Positions 46,501 through 57,660 are shown, counted from the first letter of the stretch. The stretch is 64,000 nucleotides of DNA from Ochotona curzoniae (GCF_017591425.1 NW_024465885.1:36526501-36590500); one strand, 5' to 3'. Made by a program: numbers and translations. Notes: a model not told the origin generated them from the letters alone.

Positions 46501-47199
46501 TGCAGGTTTTTTTTTAAATGGGGAGATATTGTTAGATGGCATTCTTAAATCTTGCTTCACATAGGAGTTTTCTGTGAAAGAGAGTGGACATTGAGGAAAT
46601 ACAACTTCCACAGATGAAGATAAAACAGAACTTACAGAGGTTAGCATTATTAATTTTAGGTTTCTCTAAGTTAATCCATTCTTCTGAAACCCTGGAATGC
46701 AAATATTTCACCTTAAATTAATTTCATAAAGTTAAAAAAGAAAATTCAGATTCCTTATGCCGTATCTAGCTTTTCTTCTCAGAATAGTGAAAGTCTACCC
46801 GTGGGAGAAGACAGGGCAGCATCTGGAAGTCTCTGTGTGTTTAATAAATGTAGAAGATTAATGTTGATACTACAAGGCTTTTCTCTATAAGTAGTTTTTT
46901 TTTTTTCATGGTTCATCACTGTTGGTGTAAATTTTGCTTTGTTTATGAAGAAGAGGGAGACTCAGTAAAAGGAAGGTGGGGAAGAAGAAAAGCAAGTACA
47001 AGGAGTGGGGAAGAGAGGGAATAAAGGAAAACAAGAGAAATGGGGTGGGAGGTGAGAGAGAGAGATGAGGACAGAAGACATTTCCTTCTCTTAAGAAAAG
47101 TGCATGCAGGTGGATTTTGACCCAAGTAATTGGTTTACATATTCCAGCCTGGTTTGGTAAAGCAAAATGCAGAAAAGTACGATTATAAAAACCCAAAGA
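46501..47199. other. Unique DNA with a polypurine tract at 46945-47080
   Basis: About 135 bases of plus strand are almost entirely A and G ('gaagaagagggagac' to 'gagagagagagatgagg'), including several GGG runs near 46976 and 47041. No gene recognised. It could be part of a decayed L1 3' UTR, whose purine tract it resembles in composition. Confidence 0.5.
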
Positions 47200-47487
47200 G
47201 GCAGGCAGGCATTTTGGCTACTCTTTAAGACACCAGTTTCCCACATGAGAGTGCCTGAATGCAGTACAAAGCTCTGATGCTGAGTGCAGCTTCCTACCAA
47301 CGCGTACTCTGAGGATCAGTAGTGACAGCTGAAACAACTGAGTTCCTTGCCACTCATGTGGAAAATCTCAATTGAAGTTCTGAATTCTATCTTCAGATCC
47401 TAAACAAACTAACTCTGTCAGACAATTTTCTCCTCTGACTTCCCTCCTATTCCCTTACCTGTCATAAATAAATAAATAATTGAAAAG
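47200..47487 (+). mobile_element. Old lagomorph SINE, plus strand
   Basis: 'ggcaggcattttggctactc' head, 'gagttccttgccactcatgtgg' (47340-47361), CT-rich segment and 'cataaataaataaataattg' tail. Strongly diverged. Confidence 0.75.
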
Positions 47488-47624
47488 TACTTAAATGAAC
47501 CCGAGGCATAAAGACTTAGAGCAATGCATCTTAATTATAACATTTTTTTTTCAACAGTGCATGGAACCTTCACCAGGATAATCCATGTTATAGGCCATGA
47601 AACAAGTGTCAGATCCAAACCAAT

Positions 47625-47922
47625 AGCTCACTTTGCAAGTGCCAGCAATGCCAACATCCTATGAGCAGTGGTTCATGTCCTGGATGCTCCACTTCCCATA
47701 CAGCTCTCTGACTATGGCCTAGGAAAGCAGTAGAGAAGAAGGCCCAAAGCCTTGGAACCCTGACCACTGGCGGACACACAGCGGAGGCTCCTGGCTCCTG
47801 ACTTCAGATTGGCTCAGCTCTGGACATTGCAGCCACTTGGGAAGTGAACCAATGGATGGAAGATCTCGATCTCTCCTTCTGTCAGTAATCTTATCCACAT
47901 TTTCAGTAAAAATAAATCTCCA
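47625..47922 (+). mobile_element. Lagomorph C-type SINE, plus strand
   Basis: Order preserved from 'ctcactttgcaagtgcc' through 'cctaggaaagcagtagag', 'gaggctcctggctcctgac', 'acttgggaagtgaacc' to 'aaaaataaatctcc'. Confidence 0.88.
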
Positions 47923-48773
47923 AAAAAGGGGAACAAAAAGCCTCGGCAAATTCAAAAGAATCAAAATCGCATCACAGGCTGCTGAGTGAACAATGGATCT
48001 TAGAAAAAATCAAAAGGGAAATCAAAAAATTTCCAGAGAACAACTAAAGGCATCAGCACAACAGGCTCTAAATTTTTAACATTACGGCATTTCGTCTGAT
48101 TTTTGTTGAATCTGGCTTCCAGTTCTCGTTTTCTTCACCTTTATGAGTTACTCTTGTTCTCCATTCTCACCCTTTTCAGTGAAACATTTTGTTTCTATAC
48201 ATCCTGGGATTCATGAATTGGTGTGTATTATATCACTCATTTTGTTTGTGGAGGATTTTTCTTACACACATTAAATTCTAGCCAAGTAACACCAGGCTAT
48301 CATTGGAAGGTTTCTGCACAGCACAGTGAAGCACATCCAAGAAGAGAATAGCTCTCCATCTCACCCTAATTCCTGGGTGAGAGAATACAGACACATCCGC
48401 GGGTACCCACGTGAAGCTCCACTAGAGCTGAATAGCAAGGGCCTGAGAAAAGAATGATACACTTACATCCAAGCATCTTTGCCAGTTTATTTATTGATAT
48501 CTAACATTTAAACTGAACTCCACTAATTAGGAATAAGCAAAGGTAAGTCTTCTGAATAAATATTTTGTATGTATTTACACCAAAACAATTCTTTTCCCGA
48601 AATAATTATTTGCAATAAAAATGATTGCTTTGGAGTAGACCCATTTAAAAATTCATTTTTTTTTTTTACTTTATACCCTGTATTAGGAATTCTGATGCGC
48701 TATTTAAACTTTTTTCAAACATATCCCTCTATTATATTAAGGGAGGGTAGTGCTAATTAGATCTATAAAAATT
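47923..48773. other. AT-rich unique intergenic DNA
   Basis: No gene, RNA or repeat recognised; a T-run at 48657-48667. Confidence 0.5.
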
Positions 48774-48785
48774 GTATTTTTTAGA

Positions 48786-49115
48786 CCCTGGCTTGATGGC
48801 TAAAGTCCACGTCTTGAACGTGCCAGGATCCCATATGGGCACCGTTTCTAATCCTGGCTGCCCTGCTTCCCATCCAGCTCCCTGCTTGTGGCCTGGGAAA
48901 GCAGTCAATGACGGCCCAAATCCTTGGGATCCTGCACCTGTATGGAAGACCCAGAAGACACGCCTGGCTCCTAGCTTTGGATCGACAAGCATCGGCCAAT
49001 CTAATGGGGTCACTTGGGGAGTGAATCATCAGATGGAAGATCTTCCTCTTTGTCTCTCTTCCTCTCTGCATATCTGACTTTGCAATAAAAATAAGAAATA
49101 AGTCTTTAAAAATGT
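48786..49115 (+). mobile_element. C-type SINE, plus strand, outer member of a nested pair
   Basis: Full-length: 'ccctggcttgatggctaaag' head, B-box region 'ccgtttctaatcctgg', 'gggaaagcagtcaatgacgg', tail 'aaaaataagaaataagtctttaaa'. Its 12-bp target-site duplication GTATTTTTTAGA lies at 48774-48785 on the left but only at 49443-49454 on the right, beyond a second SINE. Confidence 0.93.
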
Positions 49116-49436
49116 TTTTTTAAAAAGATTTATTTTATTTTTATTGGAAAGGCGGATATACAGAGAGGAGAGACAGAGAAGATCTTCCATCCGATGATTC
49201 ACTCCCCGACTGAGCTCAACGGCCGATGCTATGCCGATCCGAAGCCAGGAGCCTCTTCCAGGTCTCCCACGCGGGTGCAGGGTCCCAAAGCTTTGGGCCG
49301 TCCTTGACTGCTTTCCCGGGCCACAGGCAGGGAGCTGCATGGGAAGCGGGTAGCCGGGATTAGAACTGGCGCCCATATGGGACCCCAGGCATGCAAGGCG
49401 AGGACCTTAACCACTGTGCCACCGCACCGGGCCCAA
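49116..49436 (-). mobile_element. Young C-type SINE, minus strand, inserted in the tail of the previous SINE
   Basis: Complement of the pika-type young subfamily with both pol III boxes at the right end (head complement 'ccaccgcaccgggccc', 49420-49435) and T-rich tail at left. The duplication of the outer SINE encloses it, so it landed in the outer SINE's A-rich tail. It lacks the 'ggaa' of the 'gaggaagatc' segment near 49179. Confidence 0.94.
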
Positions 49437-49454
49437 AAAAGCGTATTTTTTAGA

Positions 49455-49883
49455 TTTGAAACTAAAATGGAATAACATTTCGAAATGCCTTAGTCTTCAG
49501 ATGCCTTGCTAAATGGGTTTCTTACTGCTGTTACGAGTTACCATGGCTCCCACCTCCTCTCATACTTACTGAGTCGATTTAGTATGATGGTGACAACTTG
49601 AGTTAAAAGTATGTCAAAACAAAGAGTTTAACAGGCATCAAAGGGTGGTGTAAAAATGTACCAATTAGCATAAAATATATGCTAGATAGAAATTTGTTCA
49701 GAAAATAGATATATCTGTGTTTACTGAATTACACATATTTCTCTGAACAAATTTATTCGCCAGGTACTTTCAAGAGTCATTTGTGTAGATCGATTAAAGT
49801 TGCTGCTTTCAAAGACATAAAAGGAAATGTCTGACATTACTGCTATTGAAGCGTTCAGGAGCTTCTCCAAGTGCTTTCATGTA
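49455..49883. other. AT-rich unique intergenic DNA
   Basis: No gene, RNA or repeat recognised. Confidence 0.5.
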
Positions 49884-49990
49884 CAGTAATCCCTTACCAT
49901 CTGTAATGAGTATATTGCAAGGTCCCCAATGTATGCATGAGGCCACAAATGATAGTTTAACTTATAAGTGAGAAACAGTGAAAGATTACA
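49884..49990. mobile_element. Possible Tigger-like DNA transposon fragment
   Basis: 'tacagtaatcccttaccatctg', 'attgcaaggtccccaatgtatgcatgaggccac' and 'ttataagtgagaa' resemble the noncoding ends of mammalian Tigger/pogo-type nonautonomous elements (aagacccccagtggatgcctgaaacc type). Short and diverged; orientation not assigned. Confidence 0.4.
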
Positions 49991-50154
49991 AAATTAATTA
50001 TAAAACAACTATCAGAATACTAATAAATTATGCAAAGGAGATCTCTCCCATCAAAATGTTGCCATTCTGTACTCATATATTCTTTGTGATGGTTTGAGGT
50101 AATACAATCAACAACCCCTAGCTGATGAGATTACAACAGGAGGAAATGAACCAA

Positions 50155-50408
50155 GCTCGATGGTTGATGTAACTACTCCTCTACCTCAAAGCGCCAGAGT
50201 CTCATATAGGTGCCAGTTTTTGTCACAGCTGCTCCTCACTACTGCTTTGGGTCAGCTTAGCTCTGAAGTCACGCAGCTTATTCCGGGTCTCCCATATGAC
50301 TGCAAGGTTCCAAGGCTTTGCACCATCATTTACTGCTATGAACCAGTGTCCATATGGGATCCTGGTGCATGCAAAGCGAGGATTTAGCTACTAGGCAATT
50401 GTGCTTGG
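50155..50408. mobile_element. Head-to-head SINE fusion
   Basis: 50155-50240 reads as a plus-strand SINE head ('ctacctcaaagcgccagagtctcatataggtgccag'). From about 50256 the sequence is a minus-strand SINE ('ccgggtctcccatatgactgcaaggttcc', a deletion near 50338, then 'ccatatgggatcctggtgcatgc' to 'cttggcc'). Two 5' parts therefore face outward in opposite orientation with most of both bodies missing. Confidence 0.7.
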
Positions 50409-50439
50409 CCTGGGCTTTCTGCCTTTTTACACACGTAAC

Positions 50440-50612
50440 ATTGTAGGTAATGGTTCACTAAACCTGTGATTGTAAAGTAAATTGAAAATATGTTATTGCA
50501 AAAATTAAAAGAAGCAGGAAAAAAGAGGGTATTGAGGGAGGGAAGGAGTGATGATTATTTTAGAAATTATATATGGTTAGCTTAGAATTGTATCTATGAA
50601 TTATATGAAATC
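50440..50612 (+). mobile_element. Older L1-type 3' tail, plus strand
   Basis: 'aaattgaaaatatgttattgcaaaaattaaaagaagcagg' parallels 11336-11390, then a purine tract 50518-50550 and the end 'gcttagaattgtatctatgaattatatgaaatctg'. A SINE-head-like piece ('gggatggcacagtgacatactggctaat') follows at 50614-50645. Confidence 0.55.
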
Positions 50613-50649
50613 TGGGGATGGCACAGTGACATACTGGCTAATCCTACAC

Positions 50650-51335
50650 AAAGATCAAAATTCAGAAACCTGAGATACTGAACATGTTCCTTCATTCTTT
50701 TCAGTATATCCCTTTGAAACAGAGAATAAAACTTACGGAGGAAATCATCACACAACATAGAATTTATAAGGCTATTCACTTGCTGCAGATACAAGGCGCA
50801 GTGGTAGAAGCAATTCTTGGATTGATTTGACAACTGTAAAAATTGAAAATGTTTAATCCATGTCTAATAACTTCACCTCTATATCTATGTTGTGATATTT
50901 GTTCAATTTGTACAAATAAAATGTTATAAAAAATTTAAAATATTTAAGAAGAAATAATATAATGGTGAATGCAAACTTCAGCACAGCTTTTGTTCTAAGA
51001 CAGGAAAGAGAGAAACTCAACTGAAAAGGGAACTTAATAAGCTACCCATTACAATTTTATTTTCTATCAAATCATTCCAATGTAAATATAATTATTAATG
51101 ATAGCAATTATGAATATATCTGTATACATATATGTTATTATATAATTAGATAATACATAATCTTCCAGGATAAAGAAACTGATGCACAGCAATGATTAAG
51201 TACAATTTTGGATGCATGAATGAAAAAGGTATTTTCTTTATGTCTGTATTTCCCTTCCTTAAGTAATACACAGTTTTTCTCTTTTTGTTATTAACTCTGT
51301 ACTGAATGATCTGTTGTTCTGTTTGCTTTCTTCCG
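50650..51335. other. AT-rich unique intergenic DNA
   Basis: No gene recognised; TATA-rich around 51105-51160. Confidence 0.45.
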
Positions 51336-51339
51336 TTTC

Positions 51340-51425
51340 ATTCCCAAAGCACTTGTATGTAAAGCAAGTGTTATTATTTCTTCATATTTGAGAAAATATG
51401 CTAATAAAGTGAAGTAACATTGTTA
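51340..51425 (+). mobile_element. Possible MIR remnant
   Basis: 'caagtgttattatttcttcatatttgagaaaat' and 'aaagtgaagtaacattg' loosely follow the MIR core (attattatccccattttacagatgag ... ggttaagtaactt). Weak. Confidence 0.3.
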
Positions 51426-51804
51426 GTTTGAGAACTCATAAATTAAGTTGAGGACAGTTTCCATGATGAACTTGTTTTTAGAAAGAACTGTGTACTATTT
51501 CAAAACACAATACAATTCATCTCTTCTGTAACTCTAGTTACTGTTGTACCAGCACTTTTATTACTTCTCCTAAACATGACTACAACGCAAATTTTATTAA
51601 TTCTCTATTTTAGAACAACTTCCAACTCTTTCTGTAGCATATACTCAATACACTGCTGTACATGGAGTCTGCCATAGTTGTTTCTTGATGACTATTTCCA
51701 GTCGGTATCACAAACATAGGAAATTTATTTTGAACACAAGTTGACTTATCATTTTATGAATTTAAAACAGCTAAGGAAGGTTTCAAAATGAAAACTTGGA
51801 GTGT

Positions 51805-51912
51805 GACGCATCGTCTCCCATGTGAGTGCAGGGCTCAAGTCTTTGAGCTTTTTCAGTTGCTTTCCCAGGCTCATTGCCAGGTCCCAGATCAGAACTTACA
51901 CTCATCTGTGTA
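51805..51912 (-). mobile_element. SINE fragment, minus strand
   Basis: 'cgtctcccatgtgagtgcaggg' and 'tttcagttgctttcccaggctc' are the complement of the SINE centre. Head and tail are missing. Confidence 0.7.
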
Positions 51913-51954
51913 ATTCCTACTTTTTACTTGTTAAGTACTATGATTCGTACTGTA

Positions 51955-52095
51955 TTAGCTGTTCATTTTGCAAAAATTTTAAGAAGAGATGAAGAAAGGA
52001 GGAAGATTAAGCAAGGGAGAGAATGGAATTCTTAAAACTGTTCCTAAGAAATGTATGAATCTATTCTTTTCCTACTAATAAAAAAGTTAAAAACA
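51955..52095 (+). mobile_element. Older L1-type 3' tail, plus strand
   Basis: Purine-rich 51983-52026, then 'cttaaaactgttcctaagaaatgtatgaatctatt' and A-rich end: the same tail family as 11300 and 50440. Confidence 0.5.
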
Positions 52096-53690
52096 AATGA
52101 AAGTTTAATAATTGAAAATTTAACACAACTCTGTTTTCCCAGAAATTTCTTCATATTGCACAGTTAGTAAACAATATTTTCTTTCTTTCTTTAAATACAC
52201 CGCTTTGTTATATAAGGAGTGAAATACATTGTTCATTTAAGAAATTTGAGGAAGTATTTATTTCCTTTTTCTGTTAATCTGAATGTGATGTAATTTATTG
52301 TTAGTTATCAGTTACTCCAGAGATGGAGATAAAAGTCTGCATGAGTTTCTGACTTTTCTTTTAGTCTCTGTGAATTTTTACTGGTGAATGACCTGAGTTC
52401 CACATATTACTGCCAAGCTCTTTGTTGATTTGTTGGTTTCTTTGTAGCAGCCCTTCTGTGTGGGAAAATTACATGTTTGTCTCATGATAGCTGATATAGG
52501 AAGATATTTGAATTTGAAAAATTCTTGTTGGTAATATCTGCTGAGACTTTTTAAACTTATTTGTTAAATGTTCTTTTTTTGATATGATGTTTATTAAAGT
52601 CAGTCTTTGTTTCAGATTTTATTCATGGGTGTGAATAAGTACAGTTTTCATGGAAATTCTGCCCCTCCCCCCCAAAAAAGTCCAAAAAGGAGAAGCATAA
52701 ATGCTATCCTGATGTGAGATTTTGTGTTAATTGTTAAATGTTGTATTTTTCTGTGAATGGTAATTATTAAAATTTATTTAAATTATATGTATTTCTTGCA
52801 TTGAGAATTAAATGAATGTGTACTTACATATACTTTCTCCAGAATGGTTAGATTTCATCTCATTTATTTTTATACCAAAGAAATATCTATTCCAATAGAT
52901 AGCTAATACAAAGTTCTGTGATTTAAGCTTATTTTAGGAAAACACTAAATGTTGCTTGTGTATGTGTATGTAGATATATCTCAGTACTACTTGCAAAATA
53001 ACTCATTTTATGAGAATATATTTTAGGAATGAAACACGTTTTCCAGAGAATTAACCAGGTCAAGTCTGTAAAAAAAAAAAGTATGAGTCTTTTGGACTCT
53101 GTTCTCCCACAGTAATGCCTACAGCTAACAGGCATGATCATTATGCTAAAAGGGATCAATAGACATGGCAGGTGAAAGGTTTTTGCAGAAATTCTTTGAT
53201 AGGTGTTCTTGCAAGAAAACATGTCTGTCTTGTCTGATAATGTTAAATTTTAAAAGGGAGGACTGAAAATTCCCTTGGGGAGTAGTTTTTAATCCTAACC
53301 TCCTTATGAAACAGGATGTTGTTCTCAAATTTTATCATCAATCTTTTTGAAAGATATATGTCAGCTTGTGACTAGGTACATAAAGCAAAATGAATTGCAG
53401 TTAGCTAAAACAGGGAAAATGCAATAGAATTAATGCATACTTCATTTTCATCAGACATGTGATTTAGTTAGGAATAAAGCTTGAGTGATGTAGATGCATG
53501 CCCTCATTTTATAGGATAACTTAAGAATTTATGAATTTCTGAATTTTTTTAAATTTCTGAATTTTGAAAATGTGGCTGAATAGAACACAGATTTTTAATT
53601 TGAAGATGCAATATTTTAAATTTGAGACATGAGAGATGTAATAAAGGCCATTCCACCAGCCTATATTAGAATGCATTTATCCCCCAACAG
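52096..53690. other. AT-rich unique intergenic DNA
   Basis: 1.6 kb with no recognisable gene, RNA or repeat. Short C-run/A-run at 52664-52678 and A-run at 53070-53079. Confidence 0.5.
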
Positions 53691-53859
53691 GAAAAACAAA
53701 TTAGGGAGATAGGATGCAGGGAAAAACACAGAGGAAAAAGTCAATCTAAGCTTCACTTTTTGTGTTTCAGTGAAGTAAATCTAACTGATGACTAGTTATG
53801 AAAAAAACAACACTTTGTCAATCCTCAAGATGTTCTAAGAGACAGAACAGGCTGAGGGT

Positions 53860-54075
53860 CTTGACCGGCTGCTCCGGTTGGACAGTATAACCTCAGAAGG
53901 CCATACAAAGACTGTAATGTGAATCTAAAATACAGTTCAGGAGGTTGAAAAGGAGAGAGAAACTGAGATGAGAGAGGATTGGAGAGAAGGGGTTAAGAAG
54001 GAAGGAGACAAATGTCATTATGTTCTTAGAATTGTATCAAATCTGTTAAATATTAAAAATAAAAATGAAATATTG
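53860..54075 (+). mobile_element. Older L1-type 3' tail, plus strand
   Basis: Polypurine tract 53947-54010, then 'gttcttagaattgtatcaaatctgttaaatattaaaaataaaaatg'. Upstream 53690-53860 may belong to it but is not alignable by eye. Confidence 0.55.
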
Positions 54076-54109
54076 AAATAAATGTAATTGCTAATATGTC
54101 CAATTGGAA

Positions 54110-54215
54110 AATATTTTATATAATATGTAAAAAAGGGAGGGAAGAATAGTAATATTTTCTTGGAATTCCAAGAAATTCATGAAATCTGTTTACTATAATC
54201 AATAAATAATAAAAA
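54110..54215 (+). mobile_element. Second, short copy of the older L1-type tail
   Basis: 'aaaaaagggagggaagaatag', 'cttggaattccaagaaattcatgaaatctgtttac' and an 'aataaataataaaaagg' end, immediately after the copy at 53860 in the same orientation. Confidence 0.5.
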
Positions 54216-55180
54216 GGTGACACAATTATTTTTAAAAACTCTATGATTCTTCTTGATTTGGCAAGAAAATTTGTAATATATTCTAAGATGGTAATGATCC
54301 TTTATAAAACATATCTGGCCACTGCATCACAGGTTTTCCCTTGCTCCAGATGAATCTAGAATATTCTATGGACCACACAGACTGTGCATGACCACATACC
54401 CCCCCTGCCAGGACCTTTACTACCACATCCTTTACCCGGGCTGCAAAGAGTCAAGAAGATGCTACAGTTTTATAAGATGAAAAGTCATTAGAGGCTTGGC
54501 TATTGTGAAGCTGATGAAAGTGCATCCTTTGAATTCTTCTTAACACTAATTGAAGTTCCTTTACAGTGCTAAGATCGTCCATCTCTATAAATTTGAAGGG
54601 ACAGCTATAACTTACAATTGAAATAATTAAAATACATGAGCCACAAATTTCCATTGCTTTCACTTATCTATCTTTTCTCAGACTAAAGCTGCAGGGTATT
54701 TAGACAAAATCTAACAAAATAGGTGGTAACGAGCCACTTAGAGCAGCAAATTCTGGAGATACTATGCAAAGGCTTATATAGCTATATATGCAGAAATGTG
54801 GGTAACAATAAAATTCTTGGCAAATAGACTGTCTCAGAGAAGTTATTATCATTGTCACAGCATTTCTGTTGCCTCTAGATTATATAGATGGGAAATTTTA
54901 GAGAATTCTGATAAAGCAAAAGTTTATTACATTGTTGGTGTAAATCTTTATATTTGCCTGTGTCCTTTCTTTCCTTTGCTCATTTTAAATGAACATTATG
55001 ACTTTACAAAGATTTAAAATGTTTTGACAAATTGTGGTGACTTCAGAGGGTGGCTGTGTACATACCATGTGGAATGTTACTCCATAGAAAAACTGTCTTT
55101 TAATACTTAACTGCACAAAAGCACAAACAAGAAAAAAAGAATGCATGAATTCAGTTACATTTTTAATGGAGCAAAAATCT
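54216..55180. other. AT-rich unique intergenic DNA
   Basis: No gene, RNA or repeat recognised. Confidence 0.5.
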
Positions 55181-55184
55181 CACA

Positions 55185-55320
55185 ATGGGGTTTTGATAGG
55201 TTTCTGACTTTGGTGTGGCCCAACATTATCATTACATTCATACAGGGAACAAATCAGTTTATGTATATCTCTCCCTCTGTAAACTCTACTTGTCAAATAA
55301 GTACATAAATATTCCCTTAA
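55185..55320 (+). mobile_element. Ancient SINE 3' remnant, plus strand
   Basis: 'tttctgactttggtgtggcccaacattatcattaca' and 'tatctctccctctgtaaactctacttgtcaaataag' keep the order of an old lagomorph SINE 3' half. Confidence 0.6.
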
Positions 55321-55406
55321 AAAAAACAAAGTTTCTAACACTTTAGGTAAGTAAGCACTTGCAATAACCACACAAATTATGTTGCTTCAAATTCTATTTA
55401 GTCTTT

Positions 55407-55733
55407 GGCCTGGTGCAATGGCTCAGGTGGCTAAATCCTCAGCTTGCAAGCACCAGGATCCCATATGGCTACCAGTCATGTCCTGGCTGCTCCACTTCCC
55501 ATCCTCTTCTTTGCTTATGGCCTGGGAAAGAAGTGGAGGATGGCCCAAAGGGTGGGGACTCTGAAACTGCATGGGAGATCTGGAAAAATCTCGGACAGGC
55601 GTCGTATCGGCTCAGCTCCAACCATTATGGCCATTTAGGGAGTGAACCCAGCAGATGGAAGATCTTTCTCTGTCTTTCCCTCTCTTTGCAAAGCTGATCT
55701 ACCTTTCCAATAAAAATAAATGAATCTTTTTAA
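55407..55733 (+). mobile_element. Lagomorph C-type SINE, plus strand
   Basis: Full-length: 'ggcctggtgcaatggctcagg' head, 'ggatcccatatggctacc', 'gggaaagaagtggaggatgg', 'ggcgtcgtatcggctcagc', tail 'aaaaataaatgaatc'. It keeps the 'cgtatcgg' feature of the younger subfamily. Confidence 0.93.
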
Positions 55734-55869
55734 AAGTCTAATTAGTCACAATAAATAAATTGATGAGACACAGAGATATATCCACAAAATCTGAGGCTGA
55801 GCAATGATGAAAACAGAGTCCAGGAGCTCCAGCTGAGTATTTCATATTGTTAAAAGGAACTCAACAGCT

Positions 55870-56005
55870 TGAGCATCTGCTACTGCTCTAGGTTCATTAC
55901 CCAGCAAGCTGGATGGCAAAAAGTAATGTAGACTCAAATCTGCACTCTGGTGTGGAATATGGGCTTTCCAAACAGCAGCTTACCATTCTATACTCCATTG
56001 GTCTC
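55870..56005 (-). mobile_element. Old SINE 5' remnant, minus strand
   Basis: 'caagctggatggcaaaaagtaatgtagactcaaatctgcactctgg' to 'caaacagcagcttaccattc' is the complement of an old SINE head (aaatctgcactctgatatgggatgc type). Confidence 0.65.
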
Positions 56006-56339
56006 CCCTCTTGGTTTACTCAACGTGAGCTTTTAAAGCCTCCTGTTTTGTTCCTTTTATAGACTTAATGGCACAATTCCTTCAGGGAAGTAGTATCCCT
56101 CTAGCTTTCAGTACACTTATCTTTTCAATTCTGGTTCTATAATCTCTGAATGGATTCCAGTTTCTGATTCTCACTCAGAAAGTCAGATGCTGAGCAGAAT
56201 ATCTCAGCTAAAATACTGTAACGGGGAAACAGGCCACCACTTCATTCAAAACTCAAATCACTGTAGCCAAAAACAATCCCTAACCTCTGAATTCCTGTGA
56301 TTCATATCAAAGAGACAAGATTCCCTGTATACTGATCAA

Positions 56340-56422
56340 TTATTATTCTTATGGCTTTTTGTTTGTTTGTTTTTATTTTTTGTTTGTTTGGTTTGTTCAC
56401 TGGTTTTTTTGTTTGTTTCTTT
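56340..56422. repeat. T/G-rich TGTTT low-complexity tract
   Basis: Irregular TGTTT repeats forming the tail complement of the following minus-strand SINE. Confidence 0.85.
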
Positions 56423-56429
56423 GTCTTTA

Positions 56430-56672
56430 GAAGCTTGAAAGGCAGAGTGACAGAAAAGAGAGGGGAGAAAGAGACAGAGAATGATCTTTCATCTGGTGAT
56501 TCACTCCCTAATGGCCATAAGAGGCATAGTTGGGTCAGACCAAAGCCGTGAGCCAAGAATTCCATCCTGGTCTACAGAACAGGTGCTGGGTCTGGGGCAT
56601 CTTCAACTACTTTTCCAGTGAGATACCCAGAAGCTGGATCAGAAACAGAGCACCCAAAACTAAATGAGCCTG
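56430..56672 (-). mobile_element. Lagomorph SINE, minus strand, old
   Basis: 'cttgaaaggcagagtgacagaaaagagaggg', 'atctggtgattcactccctaatggcc', 'tggggcatcttcaactac' and 'agaagctggatcagaaacagag' follow the complement of the SINE. The head end is degraded. Confidence 0.82.
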
Positions 56673-56869
56673 CCAATAGGGGGTGCAATCATCCCAAGCT
56701 GTAGCTTACCCCTCCTGAATCACTCTGTTTTAAAAGACAAAACACTGGGGCATTGCATAAAGCCCCTTAATCCTTTAGAAAAATTGAGCACCCTGCAATC
56801 TGGCCAGAGATTTTCCAGAGATAATCTGCATCATCTCCCATATATTCCTCAGGGTCACTATTACAGCAA

Positions 56870-57105
56870 GTTAGCCATCCTTTCTGATGCAGAAGTGCAG
56901 TTTCCAACCCAACTTCCTACTTATGGCCCTGGTAAAAGAGTGGAAGGTTGCCCAGGTCCTTGAACACTTGCCATTCATTATGGACACCAGGCAGAATCTG
57001 TTGGCTCCTGTCTTTGGTTCAGAACAACCCAGACAATTATGGCCAAAAAACGGAATGAACCATTAGACAGATCTTTCTATCCCTGCTTACCCCCTCTCTG
57101 TTATT
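56870..57105 (+). mobile_element. Old lagomorph SINE, plus strand
   Basis: 'acccaacttcctacttatggccctgg', 'ggttgcccaggtccttgaac', 'ctcctgtctttggttcagaac' and 'cccctctctgttattgtgcc' in SINE order; head lost. Confidence 0.75.
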
Positions 57106-57107
57106 GT

Positions 57108-57440
57108 GCCATTGTGTAGTACATTTAGCCTTTGCCTACTGTGCTGGCATCCTACTTGTGTGCTAGTTCAAATCTTGGCTGTCCACTTCTATCCAGTTCC
57201 TTGTTAATGGGCATGGGAAAGCACAAAAGATGGCCCAAGAAAGGTGGCTAAAGTTCTTTGGCCGCTGGAGCAATGCAGGAGACTTAGAAGAAGCTCTTAT
57301 TTCCTGGCTTCAGACAGCCCCAGTTCTGACCATTGTGGTTATTTCGGAATTGAGCCAGCAGATGGAAGATAGCTCTTGCTGCCTTTTCTTATCTCTTTCT
57401 ATAAATCTGCCTTTCAGGTAAAAACAAGCAAATATTAAAA
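57108..57440 (+). mobile_element. Lagomorph C-type SINE, plus strand
   Basis: 'ttgtgtagtacatttagcctttg' head, 'gttccttgttaatgggcatggg', 'gatggcccaagaaagg', 'ccagcagatggaagata', 'atctgcctttcaggtaaaaac'. Immediately behind the previous SINE in the same orientation. Confidence 0.85.
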
Positions 57441-57444
57441 ACAA

Positions 57445-57660
57445 AATATGTCATGCTGGACTCTCTACCACTCTCCATACTGTCAGGATACACTTAAATA
57501 GTATATGGACTTATGACTGACTCAATGACTGTTTATGAAGGACTACACTATTGTAATAACGTAGGGGAAATCGGCGAAGGGATGAGTATTTTTTGGGGGA
57601 AAGGAAATGCCAGAGTCCAAGAAACTGTATCATAAAATAGTAAAATAAATTAATTTAATT
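57445..57660 (+). mobile_element. LINE-1 3' UTR, 5'-truncated copy
   Basis: 'gtcatgctggactctctaccac' matches 33680-33700; then 'gtcaggatacacttaaat', 'ggactacactattgtaataacg', purine tract 57560-57612 and 'ccaagaaactgtatcataaaat'. Only about 200 bases, A-rich at the end. Confidence 0.75.
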
